In this document: positions 1 through 5,923 of the stretch, piece by piece
How positions within the stretch are numbered: position 1 is the first letter of the stretch
Layout of the letters: every line of letters starts with the position of its first letter
Assembly: GCA_029940175.1 (NCBI GenBank)
Contig: JAOZRM010000136.1
Coordinates: 1-8,607, forward strand
Direction: 5' to 3'
Length of the DNA: 8,607 nucleotides
Origin: Candidatus Sabulitectum sp.
GTDB lineage: Bacteria; Fermentibacterota; Fermentibacteria; Fermentibacterales; JCC-6
Notes under the pieces: model-generated
Databases searched by the model: none
What the model saw: only the letters and a program-made list of their open reading frames with translations
Told to the model about the DNA's origin: nothing
Translations under genes and position numbers: made by a program

Positions 1-1260
1 CTGAGAGTAATACGCAACAGCATCCCAAGTGAATCCGTCATTTCTCCAGCTCCAGATACAACTGCAGTCTTTGGAACCTCCATAATCACTGTCATAAGCA
101 CAATTAGGGTTGTTCACTGTATCCACATACCAGCCACCCCATGTTCCATCCCACCAGATCTCACACCAGACATGATCCTCATTGATATCCATGGCGCAGA
201 CGGCAGGAATAAGTGCTGTTCTTGAAACAGCGCAGAGCAGATCCTGTGTTTCACCGCAGTTACCGTTGTGCTCGTGTGCAATCACGTTGGGCTGAATTGG
301 TCTGTTTCCGCTGGCCGCTTCATCCAGTGTTGCCCGTGTCCACTTGCTTAATATTTCAACCGCCTGAAGACTGTCGTAGAAAGTGGGAGTAGTAGACCAT
401 CCCCAGCTTCTTGTCTGCTCATCCCAGAATACCATTACATTTGAATTAAGAACCTCATTAAGAACAGGATAACCGGAATCGTCCATATCCCAAAGGTACT
501 GCCTCCAGAATTCATCGTAAACAGAAGAGTCATCTAAAGGCAGTTCATCAGATACTTTGGGCATCACAACATAGTAGTAATAAATTTCCTTGGGTATTTC
601 AACCCATATCGTATCCGAACCAACAACGGTGTTGTACTCTGTAGTACTGTAGTAATCAGTACCACCGTAATCATTAACATTCACATAGCTGAGAAAAGGA
701 TCATGGCTATAAATCCCCTGGGCATTATCCACAAGAAGGGTCTCGTTCCAACCGGGATTGGCAAGTATAGTCCAGGAAATATTAGCCACTGTAAAGGCAA
801 GTTCATCGTAGTAATTCTGACCCTGGTGGGCAAGCAGCAACGCACCGTACCTGTCCTGATTGTCTTCAGTAAGTACAGAGAATTTCCATATGAGGTGTCC
901 CTGAAGCCACTCAGGAGCAAGATCTACAGCTTGCTGCGCCTGTGTGGTAAGTGTAATTTCCGCACTCTGCTCGATGGTCTCTGAAGAGAGAGAAACAACG
1001 GCAGGAGATATCCCCTCTTTGTCTTGAATGATGAACCTGCAATCAAGAGTTGCAACTTCACTGTACTCCGTGGGAGGTTCAGAAAAAGGTAGAGGCTCAG
1101 GAACCTCCATCTTCCATGAAACTTCAGCAGGCACGGATGTTACAAGATGTACAACACTGCCAATCACCTCAACGGGATCCCCAAGCTCCATGGTAATCCC
1201 CGGAAGCTCCTCACCGGCAAAAGCCAGCGAACAGAGCAGGATCAACGAAATGTATCTCAT
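1..1260 (-). CDS. Exported transglutaminase-like protein, C-terminus cut by the window edge
   Basis: The reading frame is open for 420 codons from an ATG at 1258-1260 and runs off the left end with no stop, so this is the N-terminal part of a longer protein. Residues 1-15 form a signal peptide with a hydrophobic core and a probable cleavage after Ala-Phe-Ala, so the product is likely exported. Residues 16 to about 300 are rich in Tyr, Trp and Asp and I do not recognise them. The transglutaminase core follows: Cys335 in NCGE, His363 in EDHVWCE and Asp380 in WYVDT. The spacings of 28 and 17 residues match the papain-like Cys-His-Asp triad of the family. Bacterial members may be proteases, amidases or cross-linkers, and the substrate cannot be told here. 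The start is supported by a GGAAGG-type ribosome site just upstream and a promoter at 1291-1319. The missing C-terminus could hold a sorting or adhesion domain. Confidence 0.82.
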   Translation of the reverse strand, partial: MRYISLILLCSLAFAGEELPGITMELGDPVEVIGSVVHLVTSVPAEVSWKMEVPEPLPFSEPPTEYSEVATLDCRFIIQDKEGISPAVVSLSSETIEQSAEITLTTQAQQAVDLAPEWLQGHLIWKFSVLTEDNQDRYGALLLAHQGQNYYDELAFTVANISWTILANPGWNETLLVDNAQGIYSHDPFLSYVNVNDYGGTDYYSTTEYNTVVGSDTIWVEIPKEIYYYYVVMPKVSDELPLDDSSVYDEFWRQYLWDMDDSGYPVLNEVLNSNVMVFWDEQTRSWGWSTTPTFYDSLQAVEILSKWTRATLDEAASGNRPIQPNVIAHEHNGNCGETQDLLCAVSRTALIPAVCAMDINEDHVWCEIWWDGTWGGWYVDTVNNPNCAYDSDYGGSKDCSCIWSWRNDGFTWDAVAYYSQ

Positions 1261-1290
1261 ATTCTTCCCTTCCTGTATTGACTTAAACGA

Positions 1291-1319
1291 GTTATCATCG
1301 TTCCAAAGATACATTTCAA
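1291..1319 (-). promoter_or_regulatory. Sigma70-like promoter of the transglutaminase-like gene
   Basis: Read on the minus strand, TTGAAA (1314-1319, 5 of 6 matches to the -35 consensus) is followed after exactly 17 bases by GATAAC (1291-1296, 4 of 6 matches to the -10 consensus). Transcription would start near 1284, giving a leader of about 24 nt that contains the GGAAGG ribosome site before the ATG at 1260. This suggests the gene is transcribed separately from the SUMF1-type gene upstream. The call rests on pattern matching alone. Confidence 0.45.
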
Positions 1320-1396
1320 GAAACCTTTAGTAAACCCTTACAATAGCCAGAAACGAATACAATTGATCGAGTACTCATTCAAATGAAAACCAAATT

Positions 1397-1425
1397 TTGA
1401 CAGCAGAATAGCAGTAATTTATGCT
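1397..1425 (+). promoter_or_regulatory. Possible plus-strand promoter in the intergenic gap
   Basis: TTGACA (1397-1402, a perfect -35 match) is followed after 17 bases by TATGCT (1420-1425, 4 of 6 matches to -10). It points opposite to every gene in the window, and transcription would begin near 1432. The hairpin at 1509-1544, followed by T residues, lies about 80-115 bases downstream, so the pair could bound a short noncoding transcript. AT-rich gaps yield such matches by chance. Confidence 0.25.
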
Positions 1426-1508
1426 CTGGTAGTTGAAATTAACTGGAATCGCTGAGTTCTGATCACAAATACCATCCCATTTCATCCGACAGCTCTATTT
1501 AAAGTAAT

Positions 1509-1547
1509 ACCCAATGCATACATCGGCAAGTGGATACATTGGGTTTT
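1509..1547. terminator. Inverted repeat, possible bidirectional terminator
   Basis: ACCCAATG (1509-1516) pairs perfectly with CATTGGGT (1537-1544), leaving a 20-base loop in which an ATC/GAT pairing may form a short inner stem. On the plus strand the right arm runs into a TTTT stretch (1544-1547), as in a weak intrinsic terminator. On the minus strand the hairpin lies about 70 nt after the SUMF1-type stop and is followed by an AT-rich stretch without a clear T run. The stem is short and the loop large, so termination is only plausible. Confidence 0.35.
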
Positions 1548-1611
1548 GTAAAGAGCAAAACTACTGACAAATAGCAGGAATGCCTGGCACTGGCGAGAAT
1601 GGCAATAAATA

Positions 1612-2481
1612 TCAACGAACTGACCTGGCAAGGCGGAAGCCTATATTGAGGAACTGGCTGACTTCATAATCGCTGCAGTAGTTGCGATACGCAGAGCGGC
1701 AGAGCTTGGCGCTGTCGTTCCAGCTACCGCCACGAGTTATGCGCGAAGAAGCCCCTGAAAACACCAAAGCTCTGCCATCTGTGGGGGTTCCAGAGTAATC
1801 ACTGGGCCAGGTATCCTCACACCACTCCCAGACATTACCACTCATGTCATAAAGCCCCCAGAAGTTGGCTTGCTTCAAAGCTACCGGGTGGTTGCTTGAA
1901 TTTGAATTAGAACTGTACCAGCAGTATTGGTTCATGGTACTCTCTGAATCACTGTCACCCCAGTAGAACCGAGTGGTAGTGCCTGCGCGGCAGGCATACT
2001 CCCATTCTGATTCACTGGGAAGTCGATACATATAGCTGGAATCAAGCGCATTCAACTTCGCAATAAATTCCTGGCAGTCATTCCAGGATACATTGTACAT
2101 GGGGTAATTGTCTCCAGCACCTCTAACCATTTCATGATGTATAAACGCGGACTCTCCCATAACAGCTTCCCATATACCCTGAGTTACCTCAGTGGTCATC
2201 AACTCGAAAGAAGAAATACTTACTGAATGATCAGGGCCCTCGTCCTTACATCTATCATCCTCAGAACCAGGAGATCCCATCATGAAGGTGCCGGATGGAA
2301 TGGTTACGAATTCCATACCTGAAAATGGACCTGAGGAAACACTACCGGCACTGAGTTCTATAGGAGCAGATGCTGAAGGTTCCGGTGGTATAGAAGTGGA
2401 CATTTCATCGGGAATCAATTGCTTGCCGTTGTAAACAGAGGCCGGAGCAAGCAGAATAGTTAGTATTAATAAGAAATTCAT
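1612..2481 (-). CDS. Exported SUMF1/FGE-fold (formylglycine-generating-enzyme-like) protein
   Basis: This is a complete 289-residue protein. Residues 1-15 form a short signal peptide (MNFLLILTILLAPAS), followed by a Ser/Pro/Ala-rich linker to about residue 53. The rest is an FGE-sulfatase (SUMF1) domain: FVTIPSGTFMMGS (58-70), TTEVTQGIWEAVMG (96-109), LPSESEWEYACRAG (154-167), GNVWEW (215-220), RGGSWND (250-256) and the terminal GFRLAR (281-286). In true FGE two cysteines bind copper and oxidise a substrate cysteine. Aligned by eye, the first is Asp256 here and only the second position (Cys261) is Cys. That pattern is common in bacterial SUMF1-fold proteins that are not sulfatase activators, and no sulfatase gene is nearby. 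A binding or envelope role, or another chemistry, is more likely than formylglycine formation. The ATG at 2479-2481 has AGGAG five bases upstream. Confidence 0.88.
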   Translation of the reverse strand: MNFLLILTILLAPASVYNGKQLIPDEMSTSIPPEPSASAPIELSAGSVSSGPFSGMEFVTIPSGTFMMGSPGSEDDRCKDEGPDHSVSISSFELMTTEVTQGIWEAVMGESAFIHHEMVRGAGDNYPMYNVSWNDCQEFIAKLNALDSSYMYRLPSESEWEYACRAGTTTRFYWGDSDSESTMNQYCWYSSNSNSSNHPVALKQANFWGLYDMSGNVWEWCEDTWPSDYSGTPTDGRALVFSGASSRITRGGSWNDSAKLCRSAYRNYCSDYEVSQFLNIGFRLARSVR

Positions 2482-2500
2482 TCAAGCTCCTGTTCTACAT

Positions 2501-2518
2501 ATTATAAGAGTCACTCTT
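2501..2518 (-). promoter_or_regulatory. TATAAT box with adjoining palindrome upstream of the SUMF1-type gene
   Basis: On the minus strand a perfect TATAAT (2501-2506) lies 20 bases before the ATG at 2481, with the AGGAG ribosome site in between at 2487-2491. I find no good -35 hexamer at 16-18 bases. The perfect palindrome AAGAGT-C-ACTCTT (2506-2518) overlaps the first base of the -10 box and fills part of the spacer, where a repressor or activator site would sit. The weak -35 would suit an activator-dependent promoter, but this is inference and the implied leader is very short. Confidence 0.3.
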
Positions 2519-2620
2519 CCCAGCACAGCGGAACTCATGCATTCCTGCAAACCCAAAGATATCAAGATAGTGAGATAAAGAAATACTGATCACCAATCAA
2601 GATCATTCACTACGAACTTG

Positions 2621-4363
2621 TTACAGAAGGTTCATCTCAAAGATATTCAAATCTCGGCCCTCAATGGATAATTTACCCCTGTACAGGTACTGGGAAGGAT
2701 CTTTCTCTTCAAGAGATGCAAGAGATCGGAAAGTAATTGTGCAGAAGGTCTGACCTGCAGAAAGCTCGCGGACAAGACTGATTGCATCAATCAGAGCGGG
2801 ACTGTAGGAATCTCCTGCCCTTGAGAGAGAAATGTCAAAACGAACGCTCAAACCAACATGAGCAGCAATTGAGCTGTGTGGATGCTTTTCTCTGAAACTC
2901 TGTATGAATTGCCCTGCATAAATTACATCTGTGAATGAAAGACAAATTTCCTTACCGCTCAAGCTTCTCTTTATGGGAAAAGAACTGCTCCTTGAGGTAA
3001 GTTCAGATACGGTCTTAATGTACCTGGATAGCTTCTCAGCAATAGTATCGTCGTTCCTTATCTCTTTTGCTACGCCAACAACAACGAAAGCATTCTTTGT
3101 AGGCACATACCCGGTCTTCCTTGATTTTTGTGCTTTGCTTATTGCTCTGTCGTTTTCCCTGGTGGGAGAATTGGGGAAAACTGTTATGATTTCAGGTTCG
3201 TAACCCAGGGAACGCAGTTTTTTTACTGCGGAGTATGTTCCACCGGGTTTGCTCTGCATCTTCTTGTCCCAGACAACAAGAGGAATGATCTCTCCGTCAA
3301 ATTCCCTTGCAAGATTCATTGCGTACCCTATCATGTAATCTGTGGCCAGCTCGTAAACGATACCCCAGTCCTGTGAAAAAACTGAGTTGGAAACAATCTC
3401 CACAGTAGATGCCGCTTCCAGAACCTTGTCGAACCTTTCCACCCAACCACCTGGATCATCAGCTTCAAGTCTTTTCCTGAAATCTTCCACTGGTGATGGA
3501 AGAATAACTCTGCACTGCCTGCCGGCTTCTATAAGACACTCGTGAAAGAGAATGTCGGCACCATCCGCCAGAGAGGCAACACCCACACTTATTCTTAATT
3601 TACCCAGAGTGGCGCGAAGCTTTTTCTTTACAGCTTCCGATTCCTTCTGGGGAAATCTTGGTGACATACCTTTTCTATCAATTCTGTGGCCGGCGAAAAA
3701 GGCCACTCTGGGGGCACAAATGGCATCCATTAACTGCGTCAGAGCTTCCTCACCCAGCTTTTCTCCCAACATCCTGGCATTTCTTCTGACTGTTTTGATC
3801 TGTCCCACAGATTTGTATGCCATAGGCGTCACCAGTTTATACCATTTCACTGCTGTAGCAACGTCGCCCTTAACCAGATGAGCCTCTGCTATGGAAACGA
3901 GCAGCCAGAAAGAACTTCTTGTTCCCATGCTTTCGTATTCAGCCCAGCATATGTTAAGCACCTCTTCGGCAAGCGATTGTGAAATTTTCTTGTCCATTAT
4001 TCTGGCCAGGGTAGCGGCATTAATGCCTGTCCAGTAATCTTTTCCCTCTCTAAAAGCTTTCAGATAGAACTGGTAGGAATCCTCCAGGAATTCAATCTTT
4101 CCGGTGGTAAGCCAGTTGTGTTTGAGGATCCCACCAACAAGACCATTTGTTTCCGGATCAGCGCCCTCTTCCATTAGAGGCTTTAAAGTACTTAGAGCCT
4201 CCCTGGTGTACCCCATTCTTGACAGGGCAAGGGCTAGAGGTTTTCGCAGAAGTGGATCGTCAGTCTGTGACAAACTTCTGTTTGCAAGCTCAATTGCCTG
4301 GAGGTAATTTCCACGCTTGATGCACTCATTTAGCTCTGCGAGAACTCTGTTGTTATTAACCAT
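2621..4363 (-). CDS. TRAFs-binding (DUF4071-like) / SLOG-like / degenerate cyclase-domain protein
   Basis: The protein has 580 residues from the preferred ATG at 4361-4363. Residues 3 to about 215 are helical and TPR-like, resembling the TRAFs-binding region of ASK-type MAP3 kinases and its bacterial relatives (DUF4071). Residues 218 to about 400 look like a SLOG or TIR-like Rossmannoid domain: RVAFFAGHRID (219-229), GVASLADGADILFHE (261-275) and VILPSPVEDF (286-295). SLOG domains bind nucleotide-derived ligands. Residues 425-578 follow the outline of a class III nucleotidyl cyclase domain, with a central SFTDVIYAGQFI (476-487), then HVGLSVRFD (502-510) and a terminal RGKLSIEGRDLNIFEM. The usual metal-binding aspartates appear replaced, in VVVGVAKE and in SGKEICLSF, so it is probably a ligand-binding pseudo-cyclase. 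No signal peptide or membrane segment is visible, so it should be cytoplasmic. Starts at 4444 and 4423 are also open. Function is unknown; a signalling or stress-sensing role is inference. Confidence 0.8.
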   Translation of the reverse strand: MVNNNRVLAELNECIKRGNYLQAIELANRSLSQTDDPLLRKPLALALSRMGYTREALSTLKPLMEEGADPETNGLVGGILKHNWLTTGKIEFLEDSYQFYLKAFREGKDYWTGINAATLARIMDKKISQSLAEEVLNICWAEYESMGTRSSFWLLVSIAEAHLVKGDVATAVKWYKLVTPMAYKSVGQIKTVRRNARMLGEKLGEEALTQLMDAICAPRVAFFAGHRIDRKGMSPRFPQKESEAVKKKLRATLGKLRISVGVASLADGADILFHECLIEAGRQCRVILPSPVEDFRKRLEADDPGGWVERFDKVLEAASTVEIVSNSVFSQDWGIVYELATDYMIGYAMNLAREFDGEIIPLVVWDKKMQSKPGGTYSAVKKLRSLGYEPEIITVFPNSPTRENDRAISKAQKSRKTGYVPTKNAFVVVGVAKEIRNDDTIAEKLSRYIKTVSELTSRSSSFPIKRSLSGKEICLSFTDVIYAGQFIQSFREKHPHSSIAAHVGLSVRFDISLSRAGDSYSPALIDAISLVRELSAGQTFCTITFRSLASLEEKDPSQYLYRGKLSIEGRDLNIFEMNLL

Positions 4364-4368
4364 TACAT

Positions 4369-4375
4369 CTCCTTG
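4369..4375 (-). promoter_or_regulatory. Ribosome binding site deciding the start of the TRAFs-binding/SLOG gene
   Basis: CAAGGAG lies five bases before the ATG at 4361-4363 and is the strongest Shine-Dalgarno match upstream of this gene. The alternative ATG at 4421-4423 has GGAG at a spacing of seven, and the longest form (ATG at 4442-4444) has no clear site. The extra 27 residues of the longest form look unlike the rest of the domain. I therefore prefer 4363, with 4423 as the main alternative. Confidence 0.55.
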
Positions 4376-4497
4376 AGTATTATTTAAGAATCTGTATGGT
4401 TGAAGATCAAATAACAACGGCATGGTTATTCTCCGATTTTTCATTAAACTGCTACTGGTGATTTATGGTGCGTTTACTGGATATCATTGCGTATATA

Positions 4498-4531
4498 CGA
4501 GAAAAGGATCGCAAGTGCGACCCTTTTCTCG
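4498..4531 (-). terminator. Strong hairpin after the M42 peptidase gene
   Basis: A 15-bp stem begins 12 bases after the M42 stop codon: CGAGAAAAGG (4498-4507) pairs with CCTTTTCTCG (4522-4531), and the stem continues inward through TCGC/GCGA to a 4-base loop at 4513-4516. The single mismatch on the plus strand (A4508 and C4521) becomes a G-U pair in minus-strand RNA, so the stem is complete only in the transcript of the peptidase gene. The bases after the stem are UAUAUACG rather than a clean U run, so it may be an imperfect intrinsic terminator or an mRNA 3'-end stabiliser. Confidence 0.6.
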
Positions 4532-4543
4532 TCTGCCTGGTTT

Positions 4544-5575
4544 TTAGAGATTAAACAGGTGAGCCTTGTTGAGGAATTCTACAAGAAGCTCTACTGCTGT
4601 TTCCACATCATGCTTATGGATGATGGCAACAGGGCTGTGACCGTTCCTTGTTGGAATGGAAAGGCAGGTGGCGTGTGTGTTGCCTCCGAACTTCTGCATG
4701 GAGCTGGTGTCTGTGCCGCCCCGGACAAGTATTTCCATCTGATGATCTATCTTCTTTGCCTCGGCAATGTCTCTGATGAAGTTCACAAGGGTTGGTGAAC
4801 AGATAACACTGGCGTCCTGCTGTTTGATGGCAACGCCCTTGCCAAGGTCACAGATCTTCATTGTGGCTGGGAAACCTGGGGTATCCCCTGCTCCGGTAAT
4901 GTCTGCGGCGATACCTATATCAGGCATAATGGCCTGTGCAGCCACTGTGGAACCTCTGAGGCCCACTTCTTCCTGAGAGGTGCCAACACAGTAAACATCA
5001 ATGTTGGGGTTGCTGTACTTCTTAAAAGCCTCAACAATGATGTAAGCTCCAACTCTGTCATCAAAGGCCTTTGCTACAAGGCAATCTCCCATTTCAGTGT
5101 AAACTGTATCCATTGCTACCCAGTCGCCTCTTGAAACCTTTTCTTTAACTTTGTCGCCAGGCATGCCGAAATCAATGAAGAGCTTGTCAAGCTTTGTTGC
5201 TTTACCGGCAGCCTCCGGTGTAAGTGCAGGAGGGGCACAGACAACGCCTGTGAGAATTTCTCCTTTGCGGGTATGTACTCTTACGGTGTGTCCGAAGATG
5301 GAAGCTGCACTCCAGCCGCCGACTGGAACGATTGAAGCGAAACCATCCTTGTCGATGTTGTAAATAAGGAATCCGATCTCATCAATGTGACCGGCCAGCA
5401 TTACCTTTGGCCGCTTGTCTCCTTCTGAACCGTACTTAACTGCAGTAATATTCTTAATTGCATCTGTTCTTATTTCATCAGCTGTGTCTTTGAGCTCTTC
5501 TCTAAGAAGTTCCACCACAAAATCTTCGCGACCGGAGACTCCGTCAACCTCACAAAGTCTTTTCAGTAAATCCAT
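4544..5575 (-). CDS. M42 family metallo-aminopeptidase (FrvX / glutamyl aminopeptidase type)
   Basis: This 343-residue protein has the normal length and motif order of peptidase family M42, cytoplasmic dinuclear metal aminopeptidases that often assemble into tetrahedral dodecamers and trim peptides left by larger proteases. Visible catalytic features are AGHIDEIGF (61-69; metal ligand His63 and the catalytic-site Asp65), AFDDRVG (170-176; bridging Asp), SQEEVGLRG (200-208; catalytic Glu202 and ligand Glu203), ADITGAGDTPG (224-234; ligand Asp225), GGTDTSSM (286-293) and PTRNGHSP (308-315; ligand His313). All expected residues are present, so it should be active. Substrate preference among acidic, hydrophobic or basic N-termini cannot be read by eye. 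The ATG at 5573-5575 has an AGAGG ribosome site. A 112-base gap separates it from the DUF2283 gene, so it may be independently transcribed, although I see no strong promoter there. A strong hairpin follows the gene. Confidence 0.95.
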   Translation of the reverse strand: MDLLKRLCEVDGVSGREDFVVELLREELKDTADEIRTDAIKNITAVKYGSEGDKRPKVMLAGHIDEIGFLIYNIDKDGFASIVPVGGWSAASIFGHTVRVHTRKGEILTGVVCAPPALTPEAAGKATKLDKLFIDFGMPGDKVKEKVSRGDWVAMDTVYTEMGDCLVAKAFDDRVGAYIIVEAFKKYSNPNIDVYCVGTSQEEVGLRGSTVAAQAIMPDIGIAADITGAGDTPGFPATMKICDLGKGVAIKQQDASVICSPTLVNFIRDIAEAKKIDHQMEILVRGGTDTSSMQKFGGNTHATCLSIPTRNGHSPVAIIHKHDVETAVELLVEFLNKAHLFNL

Positions 5576-5687
5576 GTTTGCCTCTTTCCTTCTGTCTGTC
5601 TTCAGTTTTTAATTAGTTAACAGTTCTATACATATTATCGACATTGCAACTTATCGTTCTACTAAAATTGATTGAAGTACCTGTTAA

Positions 5688-5888
5688 TTATGAAGTTAAG
5701 AATTGAAGGTTGGAGAGTTCTTCTTCTGTTGCTCGGCTGGATATATTGAGAAACTCTATGCCAATCACTTTGTCATTCTCATCGAAATCCAGAATAACAC
5801 CAGGGCGAATTTCCTCGGATTCTACAACCCTGTTTTCATCAAGTCGAAAATACAAAGAATTACATTCTTTATTGATTCTTATTCTCAT
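5688..5888 (-). CDS. Small DUF2283 domain protein
   Basis: This is a 66-residue protein. It matches the DUF2283 pattern from end to end: an N-terminal strand pair NSLYFRLDENRV (10-21), then EIRPGVILDFDENDKVIGIEFLNIS (26-50), with the characteristic D-x-D-x-x-x-x-x-I-G-I-E-x-L segment, and a short helical tail. DUF2283 proteins are small, have no established biochemical function, and are often found beside a DUF4258 protein in pairs suggested to resemble toxin-antitoxin modules. No DUF4258-like gene is seen here. The ATG at 5886-5888 has a GAGGTG ribosome site five bases upstream, and the gene starts 35 nt after the caspase-like gene stops, so the two are probably co-transcribed. The family call is fairly sure; the role is unknown. 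Confidence 0.82.
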   Translation of the reverse strand: MRIRINKECNSLYFRLDENRVVESEEIRPGVILDFDENDKVIGIEFLNISSRATEEELSNLQFLTS

Positions 5889-5923
5889 TGTATCACCTCA
5901 CTCTCCTGTCAAAGAAAAGCTGT

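Larger units (their letters stand above)
1261..1611. other. 351-base intergenic region with regulatory signals
   Basis: I see no convincing protein gene between the stop of the SUMF1-type gene and the start of the transglutaminase-like gene. The gap contains the minus-strand promoter at 1291-1319, a plus-strand promoter-like element at 1397-1425 and an inverted repeat at 1509-1544. About 65 bases next to the SUMF1-type stop (1545-1611) carry several short GCCA/TGGC motifs but no clear long stem. The gap is larger than the others in the window, so a small RNA or an extended regulatory region is possible. Confidence 0.5.

Noticed and set aside
631..665. Repeated gtagtac/gtagta micro-repeat
   Set aside because: It encodes a Tyr/Thr-rich stretch of the transglutaminase-like protein; codon-level low complexity, not a mobile or regulatory repeat.
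703..1330. Plus-strand open frames of 93 and 100 codons opposite the transglutaminase-like gene
   Set aside because: The minus strand encodes a continuous 420-codon frame with signal peptide and catalytic triad. The plus-strand frames overlap it and look random in composition.
2931..3881. Several plus-strand open frames inside the TRAFs-binding/SLOG gene
   Set aside because: They are antisense to conserved motifs such as SLADGADILFHE, overlap each other and have no recognisable domains.
4364..4444. 27-codon N-terminal extension of the TRAFs-binding/SLOG gene
   Set aside because: Open in frame, but the ATG at 4363 has a much better ribosome site (CAAGGAG, 5-base spacing) and the extension does not look like part of the helical domain. 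It remains possible.
4487..4798. 103-codon plus-strand frame over the 3' end of the M42 gene
   Set aside because: It reads through the hairpin and antisense to the metal-ligand motifs; no family resemblance.
5576..5687. Promoter for the M42 gene
   Set aside because: The gap is AT-rich and contains GATAAT and TATAGA-like boxes, but I find no -35 hexamer at acceptable spacing, so no site is called.
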